DNA of 41,879 nt from Saprospiraceae bacterium (GCA_020629965.1 JAHDCG010000037.1:4900-46778); one strand, 5' to 3'. Positions 8,915 to 16,216 are shown, counted from the stretch's first letter. Program-made: numbers and translations. The notes: generated by a model not told the origin, from the sequence alone.

Positions 8915-8996
8915 AATGTCGGACACTTTTGTTATGCATAAGGATTTGAAATTAATTTTTAATCCGCAGATTTGCACACAGCGAGTGTCCGACATT
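8915..8996. repeat. inverted repeat with TGTCGGACA core upstream of the glycosyltransferase
   Basis: Perfect 13-bp arms AATGTCGGACACT (8915-8927) and AGTGTCCGACATT (8984-8996) enclose an inner GGATT/AATCC pair. The same GTGTC-n-GACAC core recurs at 10176-10188 and 10243-10255, after the glycosyltransferase. Confidence 0.75.
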
Positions 8997-9034
8997 TTTA
9001 TTTTGACAATTCAAATTTTCTATTATCCGCTTGC

Positions 9035-9080
9035 GAGGATTTGTAATCCTCCGCGTTGCCCGCGCAAATTTGTAATTTGC
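9035..9080. repeat. two tandem hairpins sharing a TGT loop
   Basis: GAGGATT-TGT-AATCCTC (9035-9051) is followed 12 bp later by GCAAATT-TGT-AATTTGC (9064-9080). The two stems differ in sequence but keep the same 7-bp arm length and the ATTTGTAAT core, as in REP-like elements. They lie 23 bp before the chosen start at 9104. Confidence 0.7.
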
Positions 9081-9103
9081 TTATCTTTCACAAACCCAAT
9101 CTC

Positions 9104-10108
9104 ATGCCCGCCCGCATCAGCATCTTAATGCCGGTTTTTAATGCCGCCCCTTTCCTGCGGGAATGTTTGGATTCCATCCTCGCCCAAACCGAAACGAATT
9201 GGCAACTCTGCGCCGTCGATGACTTTTCGACCGATGCGAGCTATGATATTTTGCGTGAATATGCGAAAAAAGATGCGCGGATTGTTCCTTTAAAAAATAC
9301 CGAAAAAGGCATCATTCCCGCCTTGCGCACCGCCTTTCAAAATGCCGACGGCGACCTGTTGACACGCATGGACGCCGACGATAAAATGCCGCCGGAAAAA
9401 TTGGAATTGCTGAAAAATGCGCTGCTCACCGCCGGCGAAAATCACGTGGCGACGGGCTGTGTCCGCTATTTTTCCGACACCGAACTCGGCGCGGGCTATC
9501 AACGTTACGAGGCTTGGCTGAACGATTTGACCGCCCGCGATGCGCACTATTCCGAAATTTACAAAGAGTGCGTCATCCCCTCCCCCGCTTGGTTGGTACG
9601 GCGTGAAGATTTTGAAAAATGCGGGGCTTTCGACTCCGATTTATATCCGGAAGACTACGATTTGTGTTTTCGCTTTTACAAAAATAAAATGAAAATCGCG
9701 CCGGTGCGGGAGGTCGTACATCTGTGGCGTGACCACGGCGAGCGCACTTCGCGCAACGATGAGACCTACGCGAATAATGCTTATTTTGCGTTGAAACTAC
9801 CGTATTTTCTGCGTTTGGACTATGATAAAAATCGCCCGTTGGTGCTGTGGGGCGCGGGCAAAAAAGGGAAGGCTGTCGCGCGTTTTTTGGAAGCGGAAAA
9901 AGTACCTTTTATTTGGATTTGTAATAATGAGAGGAAGTGGGGTTTGACAATTTTTTCAACTAAAATTTTCGCGCCGGAATATTTACGTCGTTTGCAAAAT
10001 CCGCAAATCATCATCGCAGTGGCTGCGCCGGAGGGGCGGGAGGAGATTTTAGAGGTGATGCGGGAAAGCGGTTTAAAGCAGGGGGAGAATTATCGTTTTT
10101 TTTGTTAA
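9104..10108 (+). CDS. family 2 glycosyltransferase with C-terminal Rossmann-like domain
   Basis: The GT-A domain (about 1-235) begins with the typical RISILMPVFNAAPFLRECLDSIL and has the metal/nucleotide motif DADD at 90-93. This family transfers a sugar from a nucleotide sugar, usually to surface polysaccharide or glycolipid; donor and acceptor cannot be read here. The start MPARIS at 9104 is chosen because the frame upstream (from 9056) crosses a hairpin repeat. The C-terminal ~90 residues look like a separate nucleotide-binding fold with LVLWGAGKKGKAVARFLE (GxGxxG near 249-254). The stop codon lies inside a 13-bp sequence repeated at 10267-10279. No other polysaccharide genes are nearby. 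Confidence 0.88.
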   Translation: MPARISILMPVFNAAPFLRECLDSILAQTETNWQLCAVDDFSTDASYDILREYAKKDARIVPLKNTEKGIIPALRTAFQNADGDLLTRMDADDKMPPEKLELLKNALLTAGENHVATGCVRYFSDTELGAGYQRYEAWLNDLTARDAHYSEIYKECVIPSPAWLVRREDFEKCGAFDSDLYPEDYDLCFRFYKNKMKIAPVREVVHLWRDHGERTSRNDETYANNAYFALKLPYFLRLDYDKNRPLVLWGAGKKGKAVARFLEAEKVPFIWICNNERKWGLTIFSTKIFAPEYLRRLQNPQIIIAVAAPEGREEILEVMRESGLKQGENYRFFC

Positions 10109-10279
10109 ACCGTAAATGTTTAGGTGTCCCGACCGGGGTACGGGACAGTTTGCCCCCGATGTCGCGATTAGCGTCAGTGTCAGACACTCTTTGCCCGCAA
10201 GACCTCGGCAAAACATAACTTTTTCGTTATTTGCTTGGGTCAAGTGTCAGACACCTAAGCAATTACGTTAAACCGTAAA
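10104..10279. mobile_element. MITE-like segment bounded by 13-bp direct repeats
   Basis: GTTAAACCGTAAA occurs at 10104-10116 and again at 10267-10279. Just inside the left repeat is TGTTTAGGTGTC (10117-10128). Near the right one is GACACCTAAGCA (10250-10261), its reverse complement with one mismatch. Two AGTGTCAGACAC palindromes lie within (10176-10188, 10243-10255). The arrangement resembles a non-autonomous insertion with terminal inverted repeats and a target duplication, but 5 bp (ATTAC) separate the right inverted repeat from the direct repeat. It encodes nothing recognisable. Confidence 0.45.
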
Positions 10280-10281
10280 AT

Positions 10282-10479
10282 ATGCAGCAAGGCATCATTC
10301 AATTTTATTTAAAAAGACGCGGTTTCGGTTACGTCAGAGTGCCGGAGACGGGCGAAGAATTTCATTTTGCTAAAAAAAATCTGCGGGAAGAAATCGAGGA
10401 TAAAGACAAAGTTTCGTTTGTGCTGAAAAAGACTAAACACGGATTTTATGCGGATGAGATTTTTAGGGTGAGATATTAG
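10282..10479 (+). CDS. small cold-shock-domain-like protein
   Basis: The 65-residue protein resembles a single OB-fold cold-shock/S1-type domain. GIIQFYLKRRGFGYVRVPE corresponds to the first strands and RNP1 region (RGFGYV against the usual KGFGFI), and EFHFAKKNL to the RNP2 region (usual VFVHxxxL). Such proteins bind single-stranded RNA or DNA. It is basic, and the match is by motif only, so it may belong to a divergent group. The ATG lies 3 bp after the right-hand direct repeat of the MITE-like segment. A strong terminator follows at 10503-10540. Confidence 0.7.
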   Translation: MQQGIIQFYLKRRGFGYVRVPETGEEFHFAKKNLREEIEDKDKVSFVLKKTKHGFYADEIFRVRY

Positions 10480-10502
10480 ACTTTAGATTGTCTTCGTGAC
10501 TC

Positions 10503-10540
10503 AAAAAGCGTCATCCGATTTTCATCGAATGACGCTTTTT
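10503..10540. terminator. bidirectional terminator between convergent genes
   Basis: AAAAAGCGTCAT (10503-10514) pairs with ATGACGCTTTTT (10529-10540), with inner CGAT/ATCG pairs. A/T tracts on both sides suit both the small cold-shock-like gene (+) and the DUF5606 gene (-). Confidence 0.85.
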
Positions 10541-10564
10541 CACTAAAGATAAAACGCGAAAAAA

Positions 10565-10599
10565 ATCCGCACAAATCCGCCTTATCCGCTAAATCAGCG
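10565..10599. repeat. ATCCGC periodic repeat at the DUF5606 stop
   Basis: ATCCGC recurs at 10565, 10575 and 10584, with a variant ATCAGC at 10593 (9-10 bp period), ending next to the stop codon at 10603. The same family abuts the TonB-receptor stop at 25265. Confidence 0.65.
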
Positions 10600-10602
10600 A
10601 TT

Positions 10603-11037
10603 CTACTCTTCTTCCTCGTCGGATTTTTCAGCAGCTGCCACCTCCGGCTCCTCCAAAGTCACCAAGTTCCGCTCATCCAAAAAAGTAAACCACTTAATCA
10701 CCTTTTTCATGTCGCTCAAATGCACTTGGTCTTTGTCGTAAGTCGGCACGATGTCCTCGAAGTAATCTTTGATAGACTCCGCGCTGCCGGTCGGCGAAAC
10801 GGGCGGATTATCTTCCTTTTGTTGCAACATATTACGGAACACTTTTGCCAACTCGATAGAGTCTTCATTCGTGTAAATCGCAATGCTTTCCAAAGGCGTA
10901 AACTGGTATCTGCGCATCGACGCAAACTTCATTTTACCCGTATCGAGGTCTTCCAAAATGACCCCGTTTCCTCTGTTGCCCGAAATGCGGTGAATACCCG
11001 GAAGTCCCGAAACCGCTACTAATTTTTCTAAATTCAT
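10603..11037 (-). CDS. DUF5606-like protein
   Basis: The 144-residue protein begins MNLEKLVAVSGLPGIHRISGNRGNGVILEDL. This matches my memory of the Bacteroidota-specific DUF5606 family, whose function is unknown. The N-terminal ~70 residues form a compact beta-rich region (GVILEDLDTGKMKFASMRRYQFTPLESIAIYT). The rest is helical, and the C-terminus is acidic (EKSDEEEE). The start at 11037 is chosen over 11097 because the extra residues of the longer frame come from the heptamer repeat at 11045-11079. It follows the E1 dehydrogenase gene on the same strand, with its own candidate promoter at 11167-11174. Confidence 0.8.
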   Translation of the reverse strand: MNLEKLVAVSGLPGIHRISGNRGNGVILEDLDTGKMKFASMRRYQFTPLESIAIYTNEDSIELAKVFRNMLQQKEDNPPVSPTGSAESIKDYFEDIVPTYDKDQVHLSDMKKVIKWFTFLDERNLVTLEEPEVAAAEKSDEEEE

Positions 11038-11044
11038 TTTTTTT

Positions 11045-11079
11045 GTTGTCAGTTGTCGGTTGCCGGTTGTCCGTTGTCC
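11045..11079. repeat. heptamer repeat, GTTGTCS type, before the DUF5606 start
   Basis: Five units (GTTGTCA, GTTGTCG, GTTGCCG, GTTGTCC, GTTGTCC) lie 7 bp upstream of the ATG at 11037. The reverse complement family is at the nqrB stop. Confidence 0.8.
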
Positions 11080-11166
11080 GGCGGCGTTTTTCGACAAGTA
11101 TAGTATTGATGATTTTTTGTTGCATTTAGCCGCAAAAAACCTTTTTCTTTAATCCTAAAAGCTGCG

Positions 11167-11174
11167 CAAAAGTA
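11167..11174 (-). promoter_or_regulatory. candidate -7 box for the DUF5606 gene
   Basis: The minus strand reads TACTTTTG (TAnnTTTG), in the spacer between the E1 stop and the DUF5606 start, with a leader of about 120 nt. Confidence 0.35.
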
Positions 11175-11206
11175 GGTTTTTTTAGTTAAATCCGATGCTG
11201 CCGCCG

Positions 11207-11241
11207 TCTGCCGTCAAGCAAAGCGACCGTCCACCGTCCGT
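11207..11241. repeat. CCGTC-rich heptamer-like repeat at the E1 stop
   Basis: CCGCCGT, CTGCCGT, then CCACCGT and CCGTCTA units separated by a degenerate unit run up to the E1 stop codon at 11242. The same family precedes the ATG at 29739. Confidence 0.55.
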
Positions 11242-13251
11242 CTAATATTCAACAATCTTCCGCAACTGCTCTCTAAAACGTTCTTTCGGCAAAAACTGCT
11301 GCTCCAAGTCCGCCGCAAAAGGAATCGGCGTATCCAAACTCGCCGCCCGCAGCACCGGCGCGTCCAAATGCTCGAATAAATGCTCCGAAATCCACGCCGA
11401 CAACTCACCGCCGATACCGCCGAACATCGTGTCTTCGTGAAAAATCAAGGCGCGATTCGTCTTTTCGACCGTCGCTCTGACGGCGTCGTAATCCAAAGGA
11501 GCCAAAGAACGCAGGTCGATAATTTCCGCGTCGATACCTTCTTCTTCCGCAATTTGCGTCGCCCAGTGTACCGCCGCGCCGTAGGTCAAAACAGACACTG
11601 CCGTACCCGCTTTTGCCGTCCGCGCCTTACCGATTTCGGTGGTGTAATAGCCCTCCGGCACCTCACCGGTCAGACTGCGGTACAGTCCTTTGTGTTCAAA
11701 AAATAAAACGGGGTTCGGGTCTTCAAAAGCCGCAAGCAGCATACCCTTTGCGTCTTCCGGAGTAGAAGGATAGAGGACTTTCAGACCCGGCGTGTGCGTA
11801 AACCAAGCCTCGTTACTCTGCGAGTGAAAAGGCCCCGCCGCCACGCCGCCGCCCGTCGGCATCCGGATGACGACGTCCGCGTTTTCGCCCCAGCGGTAGT
11901 GCAATTTCGCCAAATAATTAACGATTTGATTAAAACCGCAGGTCACAAAATCAGCGAACTGCATTTCGACCATCGCCTTTTGGTTTTTCAAACTCAAACC
12001 CAAACCGATACCGATAATCGAGCTTTCGCAAATCGGCGTATTGCGCACGCGCTCCTTCCCGAATTCCTCCGTAAAGCCGTCCGTAATTTTGAAAACGCCG
12101 CCGTAGTCCGCCACGTCTTGCCCCATAATGACGAGATTGTCGTAGGTCTGCATCGCCGTTTTTAACCCTTCGTGAATGGCATCGACGAAGCGTTTTTCCG
12201 TCGCTTGACCGGTCGGTGCGGTAACTTGCTGCGTGTAGGGCGCGTAGAGGTCGCCGAGTTCGCGGTCGAGGTTAACGCTGATTTTCGGTTCGTTCTCGGC
12301 GTATTTTAAAGCCTGTTCGATTTCGGTTTTAATGCCTTTTTTCCAAGCGGTAATTTCCTTTTCGCTGATGACTTTTTGGTCGAGCAGCCAGGCTTCGTAA
12401 TTTTTGATCGGGTCTTTTGCCGCCCACTCCGCCATCAAGTCTTTGGGGACGTATTTTGTACCCGAAGCCTCCTCGTGACCGCGCATCCGGAAGGTTTTAC
12501 ATTCCGCCAAAACGGGGTGCGGGTTCTCTCTGATTTCCGAAGCAATTTTCGCCAATTCGGTGTAAACTTCGAGAATATTATTGCCGTCCAAAATGACCGA
12601 ACGCATGCCGTAGCCGATACCTCTGTCCGCCAAATCCTTGCAGCGATACTGCTCGGAGGTCGGTGTGCTGAGACCGTAGCCGTTATTTTCAATCAAAAAT
12701 ATCGTCGGCAAATCCCATACGGCAGCCACGTTGAGGGCTTCGTGAAATTCACCTTCGCTTGTGCCGCCCTCACCCGTAAAAGCAAGCGAAACGCGCGGTT
12801 CGTTCTGTATTTTGTGCGCCAAACCGACCCCGCCGGCGAGCGACAACTGCGGTCCCAAATGCGAAATCATCCCTACCAAGTTGTACTCCAAAGTACCGAA
12901 GTGAAAGGAACGGTCACGCCCTTTAGTAAAGCCTTTTTCCTTGCCCTGCCACTGACAAAACAGCCGCTCCAAAGGCACCTCGCGCGTGGTAAAAACGCCC
13001 AAATTGCGGTGCATCGGAAATATCGTTTCATCGGACAACATCGCCGAGGTCGCCCCCACGGAAATCGCCTCCTGCCCGATACCCGAAAACCATTTACTGA
13101 TTTTGCCCTGTCGCAGCAGTTTGAGCATTTTTTCCTCAATCATGCGCGGTTTGAGCATTTTTAGATACAGCTCACGGAGGGTGTCGTTGCTGAGATTTTG
13201 GCGGTCGTATTTTATGCCCCCGAAGGTCTGCGGGGTGGTTTTATTTGACAT
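11242..13251 (-). CDS. 2-oxo acid dehydrogenase E1, fused alpha and beta chains
   Basis: This is the thiamine-diphosphate E1 component of a 2-oxo acid dehydrogenase complex, decarboxylating the oxo acid and passing the acyl group to lipoyl-E2. The alpha half (about 1-345) holds the ThDP motif G160-E161-G162 to N189-N190 and the RDRSFHFG segment. The beta half (about 355-669) starts RFVDAIHEGLKTAM and includes MGQDVADYGGVFK, MPTGGGVAAGPFHSQS and a C-terminal transketolase domain. At 669 residues it equals the sum of separate chains (~340 + ~325). Fused E1 chains are common in Bacteroidota, where they are usually called branched-chain/2-oxoisovalerate type. The substrate is not decided by sequence alone. 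No E2 or E3 is nearby. Confidence 0.92.
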   Translation of the reverse strand: MSNKTTPQTFGGIKYDRQNLSNDTLRELYLKMLKPRMIEEKMLKLLRQGKISKWFSGIGQEAISVGATSAMLSDETIFPMHRNLGVFTTREVPLERLFCQWQGKEKGFTKGRDRSFHFGTLEYNLVGMISHLGPQLSLAGGVGLAHKIQNEPRVSLAFTGEGGTSEGEFHEALNVAAVWDLPTIFLIENNGYGLSTPTSEQYRCKDLADRGIGYGMRSVILDGNNILEVYTELAKIASEIRENPHPVLAECKTFRMRGHEEASGTKYVPKDLMAEWAAKDPIKNYEAWLLDQKVISEKEITAWKKGIKTEIEQALKYAENEPKISVNLDRELGDLYAPYTQQVTAPTGQATEKRFVDAIHEGLKTAMQTYDNLVIMGQDVADYGGVFKITDGFTEEFGKERVRNTPICESSIIGIGLGLSLKNQKAMVEMQFADFVTCGFNQIVNYLAKLHYRWGENADVVIRMPTGGGVAAGPFHSQSNEAWFTHTPGLKVLYPSTPEDAKGMLLAAFEDPNPVLFFEHKGLYRSLTGEVPEGYYTTEIGKARTAKAGTAVSVLTYGAAVHWATQIAEEEGIDAEIIDLRSLAPLDYDAVRATVEKTNRALIFHEDTMFGGIGGELSAWISEHLFEHLDAPVLRAASLDTPIPFAADLEQQFLPKERFREQLRKIVEY

Positions 13252-13286
13252 GAATAAATATTTTTTCTATTCTTGAAAATCGGGCG

Positions 13287-13294
13287 CAAAGGTA
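13287..13294 (-). promoter_or_regulatory. candidate -7 box for the E1 dehydrogenase gene
   Basis: TACCTTTG on the minus strand, about 36 bp before the ATG at 13251, with a TTTTC stretch roughly 23 bp further upstream in the -33 position. Confidence 0.4.
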
Positions 13295-13491
13295 AGGGTT
13301 TTACCGATGCAGCGTCCGAAAAGTTGCGTTCGGAAACGTCGGCGACGAAATGAATTTTTATTTCAATAATTTTTTTCTACCTTTCGACTTTTAAAAATGA
13401 GCAGCGAAATGTCGCTGTGCTTTGCAACTCATTACGTTCAATTTTATTTTGTCAGGAGAAATTTTGGAGTTTGGTGTGCCGTGTGGGGGTG

Positions 13492-13604
13492 AGACGCGTT
13501 TTCCCGCGTCTGTACGTGCTTGAGGTTTTCGGGAGTCGGAAATTTGATTTTCTTTTTTGAAGTTTGTTGTCCGTTTTCGCTTTAGACGTGGCAGTGCCGC
13601 GTCT
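13492..13604. repeat. pair of AGACGCG hairpins
   Basis: AGACGCG-TTTTCC-CGCGTCT (13492-13511) and AGACGTGGCA-G-TGCCGCGTCT (13584-13604) are two stem-loops with the same AGACGYG ends, 72 bp apart. The 462-bp spacer 13252-13713 also holds the E1 promoter candidate and the 9-mer repeat at 13630-13674. I see no gene in it. Confidence 0.65.
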
Positions 13605-13629
13605 CTACAAACTTGAAACCGGGAGCAGG

Positions 13630-13678
13630 ACATAACGACTCAAACAATTCTAACAAGTCAAACCACTCCAACAATCCT
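13630..13678. repeat. 9-bp degenerate repeat upstream of the MFS gene
   Basis: Five units of the form ACnAYTCnA (ACGACTCAA, ACAATTCTA, ACAAGTCAA, ACCACTCCA, ACAATCCTA) stand about 35 bp before the ATG at 13714. Confidence 0.6.
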
Positions 13679-13713
13679 AACCCTTTCCTCGACAAAATAC
13701 ATAAACAAAAAAT

Positions 13714-15012
13714 ATGGATACTACCGTAAACCGGTCGCGGCTGTTTCTGGCTGCCTGTATTTCGCTCGTCGTCACGGCGATGACTTTCGCCATTCGGGCG
13801 GGTATTTTGACGGAACTTTCCGAGTCTTTCACGCTCACCGAAACCGAGTTGGGTTGGGTGAACAGTATGGCGTTTTTGGGTTTCCCGATTGCGATGATTA
13901 TCGGCGGCTTGCTGTACAATCAGGTCGGCCCGAAGCTGATGATGTACGCGGCGTTTATTTGTCACGTATTAGGTTTGGTGCTGACGATAACGGCGGGCGG
14001 CTTTTACGGTTTACTGATTTCGACTTTCTTTATCGGTTTTGCCAACGGCTGTGTCGAGGCGGCTTGTAACCCTTTGGTCGCGGATATGTACCACGACAAT
14101 CAGACGACGATGTTGAATAAATTTCACGTGTGGTTTCCGGGCGGTATCGTGATTGGTTCGTTGGTGGCTTTTGCGATGGAAGGCATGAATTGGCAGTACC
14201 AAATCGGGGTGATGCTGATACCGACGGCGATTTACGGCTACATGGTTTTTACTTCTAAATTTCCGAAAATCGAACACATCGAAAGCAACACGGCGGAGAA
14301 TATCAAGGGTTTGGCAAATCCGCTGTTTATTTTCATCGCGGTGTGTATGACACTGACGGCGACTTCCGAGTTTGGTACGACGCAGTGGGTGGACAGAATT
14401 TTGGGTAAAGCGGGCGCAAATCCGATGCTGATTTTGGCACTCGTGACGGGTGTCATGGCGGCGGGCAGATATTTTGCCGGCGGCTTGGTACACCGTTTAA
14501 ATCCCTCGGGTGTGCTGTGGACTTCGGCGATTGTGACGACTATCGGAATATATATGTTGAGTATTTCGACCGGCGGAATGGTTTATGTCGCGGCGTTTTT
14601 ATTCGCCATCGGCATCTGCTATTTTTGGCCGACCATGATTGGTTTTACGGCGGAAAATGTACCGAAAACGGGGGCATTGGGTATGTCACTTATCGGCGGC
14701 GCGGGCATGTTTGCGATGTCGATTTGGAACCCGATTATCGGGCAATGGTTAGACCAAAATCGGATGGATGAATTGGGGCTGACGGGCGACACGGCATTAG
14801 CGGACTTGGAAAAATTTCGGGAAGCTCTTGCCGCAGGCGATGTACAATCGAATGCGGTGGAATTGGCTGCCGGACAAGCGACGTTGGGAGATTTAGCGAT
14901 TTTCCCGGCGATTTTGATTGTGCTTTTCGGTGGTTTGTATTTTTATATGAAGTGGCTGAAGAAAAAGGAAAAGGAAGAAAAAATACTCAAAGGAAGAATG
15001 ACAAAAGCTTAG
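13714..15012 (+). CDS. major facilitator superfamily transporter
   Basis: The 432-residue protein is hydrophobic with about 12 helices and a charged middle loop (FTSKFPKIEHIESNTAENIKG, about 183-205) between two six-helix halves, as in MFS carriers. The segment GFANGCVEAACNPLVADMY with LNKFHVWFPGG resembles the sugar:H+ symporter (FucP/FHS-like) subfamily, but the substrate is not determined. Loop 2-3 has GGLLYNQVGPKLMMY, a form of the MFS signature. It ends in a basic tail (KWLKKKEKEEKILKGRM). A 3'-end repeat and then a strong terminator (15165-15199) follow. Confidence 0.9.
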   Translation: MDTTVNRSRLFLAACISLVVTAMTFAIRAGILTELSESFTLTETELGWVNSMAFLGFPIAMIIGGLLYNQVGPKLMMYAAFICHVLGLVLTITAGGFYGLLISTFFIGFANGCVEAACNPLVADMYHDNQTTMLNKFHVWFPGGIVIGSLVAFAMEGMNWQYQIGVMLIPTAIYGYMVFTSKFPKIEHIESNTAENIKGLANPLFIFIAVCMTLTATSEFGTTQWVDRILGKAGANPMLILALVTGVMAAGRYFAGGLVHRLNPSGVLWTSAIVTTIGIYMLSISTGGMVYVAAFLFAIGICYFWPTMIGFTAENVPKTGALGMSLIGGAGMFAMSIWNPIIGQWLDQNRMDELGLTGDTALADLEKFREALAAGDVQSNAVELAAGQATLGDLAIFPAILIVLFGGLYFYMKWLKKKEKEEKILKGRMTKA

Positions 15013-15040
15013 TGCTAATATTTGTTAATTGCTGATACTT

Positions 15041-15106
15041 TTTTTTTGAACCTGATTTTTATGATTCTTATGATTTGTTATGATTTGGATTTTACTTCGT
15101 AAAATC
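15041..15106 (+). repeat. 3'-end T-rich repeat with hairpin, copy A
   Basis: TTTTTGAACCTG is followed by TGATT-based 9-10 bp units and the hairpin GATTTTAC-TTC-GTAAAATC (15088-15106), 29 bp after the MFS stop. Matching copies follow the genes ending at 15831 and 17314, and a diverged one follows mqnC. Confidence 0.8.
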
Positions 15107-15164
15107 TGCGCGACCGAAAATTGGGATAACTATCAAAAATTAATAAACCACAGCGTTAGAAAAA

Positions 15165-15199
15165 AGGCGTGATTGCAAATAACAATCACGCCTTTTTTT
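15165..15199 (+). terminator. strong rho-independent terminator
   Basis: Perfect 11-bp stem AGGCGTGATTG/CAATCACGCCT (15165-15175, 15183-15193), a 7-nt loop and a T7 tail. An A run on the other side could let it act in both directions. It separates the MFS unit from the next gene and rules out the long upstream frame of that gene. Confidence 0.88.
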
Positions 15200-15285
15200 C
15201 GTCTTCGTACATGAACGCACAACCCAAAAAAATCGTATTAATCCGTCAATACTCGTTCCGTCAGCGTTCTTATCAAAATTACAGC

Positions 15286-15831
15286 ATGAAATTATTACAA
15301 ACCATATTTTTCACCCTCCTCCCCTTTCTTCTGCTTTCGCAGAACATTCTCACCGGTATTTCTGCGAGATACGACGACAGCTTCACAGAATGGATTGTCT
15401 ATACCGACGACGAAGACGAAACAGGCGAAATCAAAATGCGGTGGATGCAGCGCAATGATTTTACGAAGTGGGACTACGACATCGGCGGCCGGTACGGGCG
15501 CATCGAGACGAGTCGCGGCAATGACCTGACCGAATGGCGCATCAGCGGCGACGAAGACATCATTACGATGCGACCGCGATTTCCGCGCGACATCAGCGAG
15601 TGGCGCATTACCGATAACGATAAGACAATTATTTTCAAAACCCGCTACTCCAACAACGGCGACGAATGGCTGATTGAAACGGAAAAGTACGGTTGGTTTA
15701 CCATTTACACCGAGTACGCCCGCGACCCGCGCGATTGGATTATCATCGACGAAATGAATGAAGACGTGAGCATGACGATGAAAGTGGCGATGGTTTTTGC
15801 GGCGGTTTTTAATGCGTCGCCGAGGCAGTAG
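15286..15831 (+). CDS. secreted protein of six ~22-residue Trp repeats, family not recognised
   Basis: The 181-residue protein has a signal peptide (MKLLQTIFFTLLPFLLLSQ, cleavage near 20-25). After it come six repeats of 22-27 residues with the pattern D-x-x-[ED/K]-W followed by charged beta-strand-like stretches: DSFTEW, DFTKW, DLTEW, DISEW, NGDEW, DPRDW. Four of them are 22 or 23 residues apart. This suggests a small beta-repeat fold outside the cytoplasm. No catalytic motif is seen. The start at 15286 is chosen because it begins the signal peptide and lies after the terminator; the open frame from 15169 runs through that terminator. It is followed by 3'-end repeat copy B. Confidence 0.75.
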   Translation: MKLLQTIFFTLLPFLLLSQNILTGISARYDDSFTEWIVYTDDEDETGEIKMRWMQRNDFTKWDYDIGGRYGRIETSRGNDLTEWRISGDEDIITMRPRFPRDISEWRITDNDKTIIFKTRYSNNGDEWLIETEKYGWFTIYTEYARDPRDWIIIDEMNEDVSMTMKVAMVFAAVFNASPRQ

Positions 15832-15860
15832 TGCAATGATTTATTAAACTTTGATAGTTT

Positions 15861-15927
15861 TCTTTTTGAACCTGATTTTTTATGACTCTTATGATTGGTT
15901 ATGATTTGAATTTTACTTCGTAAAATC
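15861..15927 (+). repeat. 3'-end T-rich repeat with hairpin, copy B
   Basis: TTTTTGAACCTG, TGATT/TGACT units and ATTTTAC-TTC-GTAAAAT begin 30 bp after the stop of the Trp-repeat gene. The rest of the 385-bp spacer (15832-16216) holds only the heptamer array before 16217. Confidence 0.8.
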
Positions 15928-16160
15928 TTCGCAATTCGCCATCAACTTAACTGTCAGAAACTAACAAATCATTGCAGTAGTCAATTTTTTTGTAGTGTTG
16001 GATTTGAAAGGAGAAAAATTAAAGATTTGTCGAGTATTTTTAATGTAGTTTAGAAAAAAATCCCGATGTTGTGATGTACTTTTGAAAAGGCTGTCGATTG
16101 TTCTAAATTCAAAATCGACGATAATACGGATTTAAAAAGGCGAACAAGTCAAAACAGAAG

Positions 16161-16216
16161 TCTAACATCTAAAGTCTAAAATCTAAAGTCTAACATTTCA
16201 CATCTAACATCTAATC
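16161..16216. repeat. eight phased TCTAAVR heptamers ending at a start codon
   Basis: TCTAACA, TCTAAAG, TCTAAAA, TCTAAAG, TCTAACA, TTTCACA, TCTAACA and TCTAATC run without gap into the ATG at 16217. It is the longest heptamer array in the window. No Shine-Dalgarno is visible. Confidence 0.85.

Noticed and set aside
10011-10211. 66-residue minus-strand frame over the end of the glycosyltransferase
   Set aside because: It is a translation of the GTGTCAGACAC palindromes and the MITE-like segment, not a gene.
11242-13251. Frame fusion artefact in the E1 gene
   Set aside because: Alpha and beta parts are complete and in one frame without a gap; fused E1 chains are usual in Bacteroidota.
13582-13965. 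127-residue minus-strand frame before the MFS gene
   Set aside because: It overlaps the start of a well-supported transporter gene and crosses hairpin and 9-mer repeats.
16161-16216. CRISPR-like array
   Set aside because: Units are 7 bp with no spacers between them, and no cas gene is present. It is a degenerate tandem repeat.
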